Source: Faecalibacterium taiwanense (GTDB taxonomy: Bacteria > Bacillota > Clostridia > Oscillospirales > Ruminococcaceae). From it: a stretch of 64,000 nt of DNA. The notes below the pieces were generated by a model. That model was not told the origin of the DNA and did no database searches. It saw only the letters and a program-made list of their open reading frames with translations. Where the stretch lies: positions 1,240,001 through 1,304,000 of the forward strand of contig NZ_CP155552.1 of assembly GCF_036632915.2 (NCBI RefSeq). Direction: 5' to 3'. Of the stretch, positions 26,268 to 34,225 are shown piece after piece. The stretch's first letter is position 1. Every line of letters begins with the position of its first letter. The position numbers and the translations under genes were made by a program.

Positions 26268-27491
26268 TTACAGACGGATATGGCGCGGGGTGCCGTTGAC
26301 ATAGACGGGCGTTACCTCGTCCAGGATCAGCGGGCGGGCGTACTCCTCAAAGGCAGCAGTCACCTGCATCCCGTCGGGGCTGATCCAGTCCAGCGGCACC
26401 TTCTTTTCAAGGTTTGCCACCTGCTGCACATCCACCGACTCGGTGATGCACTGGTAGGGATAAGCGGAAATGCGCTTGAGCGCGATCATGCGGCCGGTCT
26501 CGCCCGCAAAGGCTGCTGCTGCTGCGGCACCGCCCACAGCGTAGGCTTCGTTCACATCCGTGCGGCTGGCCAGATGGCTGGCGCAGCGCTGCAGGGTGGA
26601 AAACTCGATGGCACGGCTCTTGCAGTTCAGCTTGTCGTGGATGAGGTCGGAGAGATAACGGCTGGTGCCGCTGAGCACGGCCTTGTGGCCAAAGGCATCC
26701 AGCTGGCCTGCGGTGGACACCAGATCGCACAGATAGGTGCCGTCGGCGGTCTTTACGCCCTCGCTGGCCGCAATGATCACATTGGACTTGCGGCGCTGCA
26801 GCTCGTCCACCTTGGCAAGGAACTTGTCCTGATCGAAGGGCACCTCCGGCAGCAGGATCAGATCCGGGCCTTCGCAGTCGTCGCCGCCCGCAAGGCAGGC
26901 CGCACCGGCAAGCCAGCCCGCATGTCGGCCCATGATCTCGGCCACGGTCACGCTGCGGATGTCATACACGGAGGAATCCCGGATGACTTCCTTTAAAATA
27001 GTGGCAATGTACTTGGCGGCAGAGCCGTAGCCGGGGGTGTGGTCGGTCAGGCACAGGTCGTTGTCGATGGTTTTGGGCACACCGATGAACCGCACGCTGC
27101 TGCCCACGCGCTCACCGTAGCGGGAAAGCTTTGCGATGGTGTCCATGGAGTCGTTACCGCCAATGTAGAACACCGCGCAGATGTCGTACTTGTCAAACAG
27201 GGTGAACAGTTTGATGAAGGGTGCGGAGTCCACATCCGGGTCCGGCAGCTTGTAACGGCAGCTGCCAAGGTAGCTGGAAGGCGTGCGCTTGAGCAGTTCA
27301 ATGCTCATGCGGTCGTCCAGCAGGACGTTCAGCTCCAGCATTTCTTCCTTGAGCAGACCTTCGATGCCGTATTTCATGCCGTACACCTTGTCTGCACCCA
27401 GGCTGCAGGCGGCTTTGTACACGCCTGCCAGACTGGAGTTGATCACGGCGGTAGGGCCGCCGCTCTGACCAATGATCACATTCTTGGCCAT
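26268..27491 (-). CDS. PPi-type 6-phosphofructokinase, copy 1 of 2
   Basis: About 407 residues from ATG 27491 (MAKNVIIGQSGGPTAVIN), preceded by AAAGGAGG and so preferred over the upstream in-frame start. It has YIGGNDSMDT and GVPKTIDNDL like its neighbour, plus MGRHAGWLAGAA. The two proteins align along their full length (for example SELLKRTPSSYLGSCRYKLPD-like stretches in both), so they are an old tandem duplication rather than a fresh one. They may differ in allostery or form a hetero-oligomer. It is the first gene of the pair. Confidence 0.88.
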   Translation of the reverse strand: MAKNVIIGQSGGPTAVINSSLAGVYKAACSLGADKVYGMKYGIEGLLKEEMLELNVLLDDRMSIELLKRTPSSYLGSCRYKLPDPDVDSAPFIKLFTLFDKYDICAVFYIGGNDSMDTIAKLSRYGERVGSSVRFIGVPKTIDNDLCLTDHTPGYGSAAKYIATILKEVIRDSSVYDIRSVTVAEIMGRHAGWLAGAACLAGGDDCEGPDLILLPEVPFDQDKFLAKVDELQRRKSNVIIAASEGVKTADGTYLCDLVSTAGQLDAFGHKAVLSGTSRYLSDLIHDKLNCKSRAIEFSTLQRCASHLASRTDVNEAYAVGGAAAAAAFAGETGRMIALKRISAYPYQCITESVDVQQVANLEKKVPLDWISPDGMQVTAAFEEYARPLILDEVTPVYVNGTPRHIRL

Positions 27492-27815
27492 GAGTACCTC
27501 CTTTTGCAAATTTCATTCTTATCATTTGTACATCGCTGCAGGTTCCGGCTTCCGCGCCGCCAGAGTGGGGTTTGGTCTAAAGGCCCTGCACTGCCCGCAG
27601 ACCGTGCGGCAAACAAACCGGATGCTGCAAGTGATACAAAAAAGTTTGCGGCATGTGCACACCCTTTTTGTAAAATGTGCAAAATTACCACATCCTTATT
27701 GTACCTGTTTTGCCTGTTGTATGCAAGACCTAATTGGTTGCACAGGCAAAAAAATTATGATAAAATAAAAAACGCACAGCCCCGGGCGGATAAAACCCCC
27801 TTCTGTGCGGGAAAA
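27492..27815. other. Divergent intergenic region upstream of the phosphofructokinase pair and SGNH gene
   Basis: 324 bp without a gene. It contains the SGNH promoter (27738-27766, listed separately) and presumably the promoter of the phosphofructokinase pair on the minus strand, for which no convincing boxes were found. Confidence 0.4.
27738..27766 (+). promoter_or_regulatory. Promoter of the SGNH hydrolase gene
   Basis: TTGCAC (27738-27743), 17 bp, TAAAAT (27761-27766). Confidence 0.6.
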
Positions 27816-27836
27816 ATGGAGAAAGCTGGAAAAACC

Positions 27837-28844
27837 ATGGGCATTTCACACGAGTATCATTCTGCGCCGCGCCGGGCACGGCGCGGTACAGTCAGCGGCA
27901 AGCTGCGCTTTCTGGGCGCAGTGGTCGCCATTTTGCTGGTATCCTACGCCATCACGGCCATTCTGGAAAAGGGCGCAGAGGGCGCGGACGATACCCCGTC
28001 TACCAACGCCAGCGGCATTGCCGAGAACATTCTGGCACCGCTGCCCATGCAGGGCGAAGCGGATAGCAGCAGTGCTGCACAGGATGGCAGCACCGGTGGG
28101 CAGGCCGTCACACTGGAGAACTTTGGCCCTGCAAAGCAGAGCGCTGGGGCCTACACCGTCAAAGCCTATGATGCCAGCGTCATCCGCCAGCCCAGCTGCG
28201 GGCAGGTGGACCTGAGCTACTTCGCGGACGCAGCCTTTCTGGGTGACAGTCTGACGGTGGGCTTCTCGGATTACCAGATCAATCTGGACGGGGCACTCAT
28301 CTGCGGCTATACCGGCGTTGGCCCGGATGCCATTGTGAACCGCAGCGCAGTCAAAAGCCCCACCCGCGGGCAGGAGGTAGCGCTGGATGTGCTGGCCGCT
28401 GCCCGGCCCAAGAAGCTGTATATCCTGCTGGGCACTAACACCCTCACCACGCTGGGCGCTTCGGATCGCTTCCTTGCCTACTATGGCCAGATGCTGGATA
28501 TGCTGCGCGAGGCTTTGGGCGAGGACTGCGTGATCTACGTGCAGTCTATCCCGCCGGTGCGACCCTCGGCAGCTGCCGAAAAGCCCGGCCTTGCATCGGA
28601 TGTGCTGCGCGGTGTGAACGAGCAGCTGGCTCAGCTGGCCGCCAGCAAGGGATGCGTTTACCTTGACCTGTGGGAGACCCTTGCCGACGGCGAGGGCAAC
28701 CTGAAGGAGATGCTTGCAGCGCCGGATGGCGTGCATCTCTCTGCAGGCAACGGCTACGGCGCATGGGTCACCTACCTGCGCAACCACGCCAAGTACAGCG
28801 CGGATAATTCCTGGACGATGGGCAGCATTTACAGTGCACAGTAA
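27837..28844 (+). CDS. Membrane-anchored SGNH/GDSL-type hydrolase
   Basis: About 335 residues from ATG 27837, which has GGAG 15 bases upstream; ATG 27816 is an alternative adding 7 residues. A basic start (PRRARRGTVSGK) and one helix (LGAVVAILLVSYAITAIL) anchor it outward. After a low-complexity linker, the SGNH blocks are FLGDSLTVGF (nucleophile serine), G in TGVGPDAIV, LLGTNTLTTLG (asparagine) and DGVHLSAGNGYGAW (catalytic Asp/His). It probably removes acetyl groups from peptidoglycan or glycans at the surface. It is a single gene with its own promoter and terminator. Confidence 0.85.
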   Translation: MGISHEYHSAPRRARRGTVSGKLRFLGAVVAILLVSYAITAILEKGAEGADDTPSTNASGIAENILAPLPMQGEADSSSAAQDGSTGGQAVTLENFGPAKQSAGAYTVKAYDASVIRQPSCGQVDLSYFADAAFLGDSLTVGFSDYQINLDGALICGYTGVGPDAIVNRSAVKSPTRGQEVALDVLAAARPKKLYILLGTNTLTTLGASDRFLAYYGQMLDMLREALGEDCVIYVQSIPPVRPSAAAEKPGLASDVLRGVNEQLAQLAASKGCVYLDLWETLADGEGNLKEMLAAPDGVHLSAGNGYGAWVTYLRNHAKYSADNSWTMGSIYSAQ

Positions 28845-28859
28845 AACGGAGTGAAAAAT

Positions 28860-28900
28860 AAAGAGCCGTTGCACAAAATGGATGTGCAATGGCTCTTTTG
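28860..28900 (+). terminator. Terminator of the SGNH gene
   Basis: AAAGAGCC-TTGCAC pairs with GTGCAA-GGCTCTTT with one mismatch, followed by a T-rich end. Confidence 0.8.
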
Positions 28901-28934
28901 TGTATGATGCAGTTTCCCACAGCGACCCTACGGT

Positions 28935-28976
28935 GAAAAAGTGTTTCAGAAAAGCCCGCAGGCTTTTCTGAAACAC
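28935..28976 (-). terminator. Terminator of the ogt gene
   Basis: A perfect 16-bp stem (28941-28956 with 28961-28976, 4-base loop CGCA). On the minus strand it is followed by a T run (28940-28936), so it ends the ogt transcript; on the plus strand no T run follows. Confidence 0.75.
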
Positions 28977-29042
28977 AAATATAAAATAAATTTTCCGCTG
29001 AAAATGCCCAGAGCGAACGCGGAGGGCATTCCGATCATAAAA

Positions 29043-29516
29043 TTACTCCTGCTGTTCCAACTCCAGCAAATATTGCTTCATCTCCACGCCATAGGCGTAG
29101 CCGGTGAGCCTGCCGGTGCTGCCCACCACCCGGTGGCAGGGCTGAAGGATGGCGATGGGGTTGCAGTGGCAGGCACCGCCCACGGCACGGCTGGCCTTGG
29201 GCTTGCCAACAGCGGCGGCCAGCTGGCCGTAGGTGCGGGTCTCACCGTAGGGGATGCGGCACATCTCGGCCCAGACGGCCTTCTGGAAGGGGGTGCCCTT
29301 GGGGGCCAGCGGCAGATCGAATTCCCTGCGCGCCCCGGCAAAATATTCGTTCAGCTGCTCCTCGGCTTCCTGTAAAAGCGGTGTCTCGCACACCTTGCGG
29401 GGCAGCGGTTCCAGTTCCGGTACGCCGTCCGGGCAGAGGGTCAGCCCGCAGATGGCATCGTTTTCCTCTTCCAGCCGGAAGGTTCCCAGAATGCTGTTCA
29501 CATACCAGACGTTCAA
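29043..29516 (-). CDS. ogt: Methylated-DNA--protein-cysteine methyltransferase
   Basis: 157 residues. The active-site block is PCHRVVGSTG with the acceptor cysteine, preceded by the helix-turn-helix stretch GETRTYGQLAAAVGKPKASRAVGGA. The residues CHCNP after GGA replace the more common NGxNP. It repairs O6-alkylguanine by suicidal transfer to the cysteine. The N-terminal ~65 residues are of Ogt type, without the AdaA half. It is divergent from the sirtuin gene, with an inverted repeat in the gap. Confidence 0.92.
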   Translation of the reverse strand: MNVWYVNSILGTFRLEEENDAICGLTLCPDGVPELEPLPRKVCETPLLQEAEEQLNEYFAGARREFDLPLAPKGTPFQKAVWAEMCRIPYGETRTYGQLAAAVGKPKASRAVGGACHCNPIAILQPCHRVVGSTGRLTGYAYGVEMKQYLLELEQQE

Positions 29517-29540
29517 AAGTTGCGCTTCCTTTCCTGTGAG

Positions 29541-29572
29541 TTTGTGTTATACTGAAGTTATCTTAACACAAA
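29541..29572. promoter_or_regulatory. Inverted repeat between ogt and sirtuin genes
   Basis: TTTGTGTTA (29541-29549) and TAACACAAA (29564-29572) are perfect mirror arms 14 bp apart. A possible -10 box TATACT (29548-29553) for the sirtuin gene lies inside. The position suggests an operator controlling both genes; the arms differ from the Rex half-site TTGTGAA. Confidence 0.5.
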
Positions 29573-29603
29573 TGTACATCCGGCGAAAGGGGCGTTTTTT
29601 GTT

Positions 29604-30329
29604 ATGGTACAGGCATTGGAAGAAATCATTGCCAAAAGCAGCAGCGTCGTGTTCTTTGGCGGGGCGGGCGTTTCCACCGAGAGCGGCATCCCGGACTTCC
29701 GCAGTGTGGACGGACTTTACCATCAGAAGTACGCCTACCCGCCGGAAACGATCCTGAGCCATACCTTCTGGGAGGAGAATCCGGAGGAGTTTTACCGTTT
29801 TTACCGCGATAAGCTCATCGTGAAGGGGGCAAAGCCCAACGCGGCCCACCTGCGGCTGGCAAAGCTGGAAGGGGAGGGCAGGCTGAAAGCGGTCGTCACC
29901 CAGAACATCGACGGCCTGCATCAGGCGGCGGGCAGCCGCACGGTGTACGAGCTGCACGGCAGCACCCTGCGCAACTACTGCACCCGCTGCGGTAAGTTCT
30001 ATGATGTGGATTTCATTGCCAACAGCACCGGTGTGCCCCGCTGCACCGAGTGCGGCGGCATCGTCAAGCCGGATGTGGTGCTGTATGAAGAAGGGCTGGA
30101 CGAGGAGGTGCTGTCCGGCGCGGTGAACGCCATCCGCCATGCGGATACCCTGATCATCGGCGGCACAAGCCTTGTGGTGTACCCGGCGGCAGGACTGACC
30201 CGGTACTTCCGGGGCGACCATCTGGTGGTCATCAATATGCAGCCCACCGGGGCAGATGCGGAAGCCGACCTGTGCATTGCAAAGCCCATTGGTCAGGTGC
30301 TGAGCGAGGATGTAACGCTGGATCTGTAA
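29604..30329 (+). CDS. Sir2-family NAD-dependent protein deacylase
   Basis: 241 residues from ATG 29604 after GAAAGGGG. Blocks: FFGGAGVSTESGIPDFRS (NAD binding), TQNIDGLH, the catalytic histidine in YELHGS, a zinc site CTRCGKFY...CTECGG, and IGGTSLVVYPAAGL. It removes acetyl or acyl groups from lysines using NAD+. The loop GLYHQKYAYPPE lacks the tyrosine-arginine pair of desuccinylases, favouring deacetylation. Divergent from ogt; the following gene may be co-transcribed. Confidence 0.92.
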   Translation: MVQALEEIIAKSSSVVFFGGAGVSTESGIPDFRSVDGLYHQKYAYPPETILSHTFWEENPEEFYRFYRDKLIVKGAKPNAAHLRLAKLEGEGRLKAVVTQNIDGLHQAAGSRTVYELHGSTLRNYCTRCGKFYDVDFIANSTGVPRCTECGGIVKPDVVLYEEGLDEEVLSGAVNAIRHADTLIIGGTSLVVYPAAGLTRYFRGDHLVVINMQPTGADAEADLCIAKPIGQVLSEDVTLDL

Positions 30330-30416
30330 AACAAAAAGAGCGGCCCTGTTTCGCGCCGATTCTCGCCCCCGGTCCGGTATGCTGGATGCATACTGAAAAA
30401 GAATGGGGGAAACCAA

Positions 30417-31055
30417 ATGATCCAGGTTTGTGACCCGCCGCGCACGCGGCAGGTAAGGCGGCTTTCGGCGGAGGAATTCTGCCAGCTGGCGCAGAGCGAA
30501 GTGAGCAGTGTGTACCGTCCGCGCAGCGAGGTGCTGCGGATGCTGACGGTAGGCGAGGTGTGGGGCGTGTACAGTACACGCGGTGTGCCGGGAGCCGGGT
30601 GCATCCTGCTGCCCATGGATGCCGATGTGGCAGCGGCGGCTGCGCTGCGCCGATTTCTGGGCTGGAACCGCACGTCAGGCGGATATTTTTTGACCCCGGC
30701 AGCCGGGCCGGACGGCCATGCCGCCGAGACTCTTGCGCCGCTGCTGGCTGCGGCTGCTGCCCGGCAGGAGTTTCTTGCCCGGCAGCGGGCACGGTGGGCC
30801 GTGGTGGAATGTGCGGCAGAAGAGCTGATCCCGCTGTATCTGCGTCAGGGGTTTGCTTTGCGGGCTATCCGCCCGCTGGACAGTCTGGCACCGTGTTTTC
30901 TGCTGCAGGCCGGGTGCCTTGCGCAGAATGTGCCGCCGGTATGGCTCCCGCTGGCCGACCGGGTGCACATTGCCATCCTGCTGGCTCGAGGCTATGCCGC
31001 GCTGGAAAGCCGCGAAAGCCCGCAGGGCACCGTGCTGGCACTGTATCCCGTATGA
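30417..31055 (+). CDS. Hypothetical protein, possible GNAT-type fold
   Basis: 212 residues from ATG 30417. Not recognised with certainty. The order (helix, strand pair LTVGEVWGVYSTRGVPGAGCILLP, helix AAAALRRFLGW, strand WAVVECAAEELIPLYLRQGFALRAIRPLDSL) matches the arrangement of an N-acetyltransferase, including the LYLRQGF helix, which is common at the acetyl-CoA site. The A-x-x-R/Q-G-x-G/A loop is not evident. It lies 87 bp after the sirtuin and 21 bp before the dehydrogenase, suggesting a small operon. Confidence 0.5.
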   Translation: MIQVCDPPRTRQVRRLSAEEFCQLAQSEVSSVYRPRSEVLRMLTVGEVWGVYSTRGVPGAGCILLPMDADVAAAAALRRFLGWNRTSGGYFLTPAAGPDGHAAETLAPLLAAAAARQEFLARQRARWAVVECAAEELIPLYLRQGFALRAIRPLDSLAPCFLLQAGCLAQNVPPVWLPLADRVHIAILLARGYAALESRESPQGTVLALYPV

Positions 31056-31076
31056 TGTGAAAGTGAGGAAGTTGAA

Positions 31077-32039
31077 ATGAAAGCAGTTGTTCTGGAAGAT
31101 TATGCCATACAGCAGGGAGATCTGGACTGGTCGGGTGTGAAGGCGCTTGTGCCGGACATCACCCGCTATGGGCGCACCGCGCAGGAAGAGGTGGTGCCGC
31201 GCATCGGGGATGCGGAGATCGTGTTCCTGAATAAGTGCCGCATCGACGAAGCCGTTCTGGCCCAGTGCCCGAAGCTCAGGTGGGTGGGCATCATTGCCAC
31301 CGGAACGGATAACCTTGATCTGAAGGCCTGCCGCCGCCATGGCGTGCCGGTAGCCAACGTGCCGGGCTATTCTACTTACAGTGTGGCACAGATGACCTTC
31401 AGCCTGCTGCTGGCCATCTGCCAGTGCGCCGACCGTTACCATCGCCTTGTGCAGGACGGCCATTGGCGCACCAAGGAGCCTGCGGCCTACGGTCTGCTGC
31501 CGCAGGTGGAACTGCTGGGCAAGACCTTTGGCATCTATGGCTACGGCAGCATTGGCCGGCAGACCGCCCGCATTGCCAAGGCCTTTGGCATGGAGGTGTT
31601 GGTGTGCACCCGCACCGTTCGGCCGGAGTATGAAGCCGACGGTGTGGAGTTCGTGGATCTTGACACCCTGCTTGCCCGCAGCGATGTGCTCAGCCTGCAC
31701 TGCCCGGCAACACCTGCAACACGGGGGCTGATCAACGCGGCCACCCTTGCAAAGGCAAAGCCCGGCATGATCTTGCTGAACACCGCCCGCGGTGCGCTGG
31801 TGGACGAGCAGGCCGTGGCCGATGCGCTGAAAAACGGGAAGCTTGGCTTTTACGGTGCCGATGCCTTTGGCACTGAACCGCTGCCGCAGGCAAGCCCTTT
31901 GCGCGGCCTGCCGAATGCCCTGCTGACACCGCACATCGCGTGGGCCACCAACGAAGCCCTGCAGCGGCTGATGGATATTACTGCCAACAACCTGCGCACA
32001 TGGCTGGATGGCGCGGGAGAGAATATTGTGAACGCATAA
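31077..32039 (+). CDS. D-isomer-specific 2-hydroxyacid dehydrogenase (glycerate/hydroxypyruvate type)
   Basis: 320 residues. The Rossmann loop is GIYGYGSIGRQTARIA (about 147-162). The catalytic arginine is in LLNTARGALVDEQAV, the glutamate in FGTEPLP and the histidine in LTPHIAWAT. The start SYTEEVV-like region and the TGTDNLDLKACRRHGVPVANVPGYSTYSVAQ block resemble glycerate dehydrogenases. It reduces a 2-oxoacid such as hydroxypyruvate with NAD(P)H. ATG 31077 follows AGGAAGTTGAA. A terminator covers the gap to the convergent aminotransferase. Confidence 0.88.
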   Translation: MKAVVLEDYAIQQGDLDWSGVKALVPDITRYGRTAQEEVVPRIGDAEIVFLNKCRIDEAVLAQCPKLRWVGIIATGTDNLDLKACRRHGVPVANVPGYSTYSVAQMTFSLLLAICQCADRYHRLVQDGHWRTKEPAAYGLLPQVELLGKTFGIYGYGSIGRQTARIAKAFGMEVLVCTRTVRPEYEADGVEFVDLDTLLARSDVLSLHCPATPATRGLINAATLAKAKPGMILLNTARGALVDEQAVADALKNGKLGFYGADAFGTEPLPQASPLRGLPNALLTPHIAWATNEALQRLMDITANNLRTWLDGAGENIVNA

Positions 32040-32078
32040 AAATAACGGGAACGCCGCATGGACGTTCCCGTTATTTTT
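32038..32078. terminator. Bidirectional terminator
   Basis: A-run plus AACGGGAACG pairs with CGTTCCCGTT plus a T-run, 16-bp stem; the right arm overlaps the aminotransferase stop. Confidence 0.85.
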
Positions 32079-33240
32079 AGTTCAGGATACCGCTTGCCTT
32101 GATGGACTGCACCGCCTCGGCAATGCGCTCCGGCGGCAGGGTGAGGGCAAAGCGCACGTAGCCTTCGCCCAAGGGGCCAAAGCTGGAACCCGGCGTGCAC
32201 AGCACACCGCTCTTTTCCACAAGGTCAAGACAGAAGTCCATGCTCTTTGCGTACTTTGCCGGGATGGGTGCCCACACGAACATGCTGCCGTGACTGTCCG
32301 GCACATTCCAGCCAATGGAACGCAGGCCGCCGCACAGAGCGTCGCGGCGCTGCTGGTACAGGCCGCACTGCGTTTTTACCATGTCCAGCGGGCCGGTCAG
32401 GGCGGCGATGGCCGCTTTCTGCACCGGCAGGAACATGCCGAAATCGATCTGGCCGCGCAGTTTCTTGAAGGCAGCCACCACGTCCCTCCGGCCCACAAGA
32501 AAGCTGATGCGGGCACCGGTGACGTTGAAGCTTTTGGACAGGCTGAAGAACTCCACGCCCACATCCATGGCACCCGGCGTATTGAAGAAGCTGTTGCCCA
32601 CGGCCCCGTCAAAGATAATGTCGCTGTAGGCGTTGTCGTGGATGATGAGAATGTCATACTTTTTGGCAAAGGCCACCAGCTCGGCGTACAGCTCCGGGGA
32701 GCCGACGCTGCCCACTGGGTTTGCGGGCAGGGAGACGATCATATACTTTGCCTTGCGGGCCACATCCTCCGGGATGTCCTTCACATAAGGCAGGAAGCCG
32801 TGCTCCTTGGTCAGCGGGTAATACCACGGCTTTGCGCCGCCCAGCAGACTGCCCGCAATGAACACCGGGTAGCAGGGAGTGGGCAGCAGCACGGTGTCGC
32901 CCTCGTCGCACAGCACCATACCAATGTGGCCCACGCCCTCCTGACTGCCCGCACAGCTGGCCACCTGATCCGGCGTGATCTCTATGCCGAAGCGGCGCTT
33001 GTAGTAGCCGCACACAGCATCCAGCAGCTCAGGCAGGTCGCGCAGGCTGTACTTCCAGTTCTGCGGGTCGGCAGCGGCATCCATCATGGCCTTGCGGATG
33101 TGCTCGGCAGGCGCGAAGTCCGGCGTGCCGACGCTCAGATTATAAATGGTGCGGCCCTGTGCTTCCAGAGCTACCTTGCGTTCGTTCAGTGCGGCGAAGA
33201 TCTCGTCGCCGAACAAGTCCAGTCGTTTGGAAAATTCCAT
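32077..33240 (-). CDS. Class I/II PLP-dependent aminotransferase
   Basis: 387 residues from ATG 33240 (MEFSKRLDLFGDEIF), preceded by GAGGGG. The open frame extends 29 codons upstream, but that part lacks family similarity. Landmarks: SVGTPDFAP, ASCAGSQEGVGHIGM, YSDIIFDG with the PLP-binding aspartate region HDNAYSD, and SLSKSFNVTGARISF with the Schiff-base lysine. The fold is the aspartate/LL-DAP aminotransferase group (fold type I). Substrate is unclear, since the dedicated DapL is at 54518. It stands alone. Confidence 0.85.
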   Translation of the reverse strand: MEFSKRLDLFGDEIFAALNERKVALEAQGRTIYNLSVGTPDFAPAEHIRKAMMDAAADPQNWKYSLRDLPELLDAVCGYYKRRFGIEITPDQVASCAGSQEGVGHIGMVLCDEGDTVLLPTPCYPVFIAGSLLGGAKPWYYPLTKEHGFLPYVKDIPEDVARKAKYMIVSLPANPVGSVGSPELYAELVAFAKKYDILIIHDNAYSDIIFDGAVGNSFFNTPGAMDVGVEFFSLSKSFNVTGARISFLVGRRDVVAAFKKLRGQIDFGMFLPVQKAAIAALTGPLDMVKTQCGLYQQRRDALCGGLRSIGWNVPDSHGSMFVWAPIPAKYAKSMDFCLDLVEKSGVLCTPGSSFGPLGEGYVRFALTLPPERIAEAVQSIKASGILN

Positions 33241-33400
33241 GATACAATACCCCTCAAATCCTCTTGTTTTCAACATGAACCATTTTAATAATAGAGCTAT
33301 TTTAGCACGTTTTTCCAAACCGCGCAACGAAAAGGGCAGATGCGGGAGAAAGTTTCAACTTTCGGTGATGGGAAGCGAAGGATGTTTCACGGGAAGAAAA

Positions 33401-33525
33401 CCCTCTCAGTCACGGCTGACGCCGTGCCAGCTCTCCCGAAGGGCGAGCTTTATGAGTGCAAACCATCAGATGCAAAAGAGCTCCCCCTTTCGGGGGAGCT
33501 GGCGAGCGAAGCGAGACTGAGAGGG
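33401..33525. repeat. REP-like palindromic element, subfamily A
   Basis: 125 bp with 10-bp inverted ends CCCTCTCAGT ... ACTGAGAGGG. Inside are further self-complementary blocks (CACGGCTGACGCCGTG; AGCTCTCCCGAAGGGCGAGCT; AGCTCCCCCTTTCGGGGGAGCT), so the whole folds as a cruciform. A second member is at 54347-54485. It codes for nothing. Confidence 0.85.
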
Positions 33526-33529
33526 TTTA

Positions 33530-34222
33530 TCAATCGATCGTCGTTTTTGTCCGTCCCACGCCGATGACGGCGGTGCTGATCTTTTTCCAGCTGCTGCAGC
33601 CGCACACACCGTCCACACGCAGGCTCGTGCGCCGCTGGAAGCCTTTCAGCGCTTCCTCCGTCCGGGCACCAAAGATGCCGTCGATGCGGCTCCCGGTCTG
33701 GTAGCCCAGCGTGGAAAGCGCGTCCTGCAGAATCATCACATAGCAGCCGCGGCTTCCGCGCCGCAGGGTGGGGTAGCCTGCTGTGGTGCCGCTGCAGGCG
33801 GGCGTGCCGTAGCGGCGGTCCATGTGCACCCATGTGGGGGTCTGGCTCAGCGGCTCCACATAGCCCCATGCCCCGGTGCCCCGGGCTGCGTTGTAGATGG
33901 CCGTGCGGGCGGTCTGGGTCAGGCTTTGGCCCACGTCAAAGGATACGCCCGCGTAGTGCTGGCTGCGGGTGCCGTGGCCGCCCTCCCAGATGCGGCGGAA
34001 GGCATACCCCACCGGGATGCCCTTGCCGTACTTGCGGCGGGTCAGGTTCCACGCTTCCATGGCCGCAATGGTGGTCCACAGGGTGGGGCTGGCGGATTTG
34101 CCACGGAATTCCCGCACCCGCAGGGTGGTGCCGGTGCTGTAGGGCATGGGGTCGTTCTCGTTTAGGTTTGCATAGGTGTATACCTTGTTCTCGTAGGCAT
34201 CGTAGATCAGAAGTCGTGCCAT
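33530..34222 (-). CDS. M15-type peptidase with C-terminal peptidoglycan-binding domain
   Basis: 230 residues from ATG 34222, 4 bp after the preceding gene's stop, so they form an operon. The first part (about 45-150) has the zinc-peptidase pattern GTRSQHYAGVSFDVGQ and TWVHMDRR, as in D-Ala-D-Ala carboxypeptidases of family M15. A PG_binding_1 domain (about 160-215; TLRRGSRGCYVMILQDALSTLG, RIDGIFGARTEEALKGFQRR) follows. No signal peptide is evident, so it may be exported by another route or act in the mother-cell/lysis context. It trims cell-wall peptides together with the gene split by the island. Confidence 0.8.
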   Translation of the reverse strand: MARLLIYDAYENKVYTYANLNENDPMPYSTGTTLRVREFRGKSASPTLWTTIAAMEAWNLTRRKYGKGIPVGYAFRRIWEGGHGTRSQHYAGVSFDVGQSLTQTARTAIYNAARGTGAWGYVEPLSQTPTWVHMDRRYGTPACSGTTAGYPTLRRGSRGCYVMILQDALSTLGYQTGSRIDGIFGARTEEALKGFQRRTSLRVDGVCGCSSWKKISTAVIGVGRTKTTID

Positions 34223-34225
34223 CGC

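Noticed and set aside
33401..33525. Short CRISPR-like or clustered repeats
   Set aside because: No regular repeat-spacer pattern; it is a single palindromic element with inverted ends. No CRISPR array or cas gene is present anywhere in the window.
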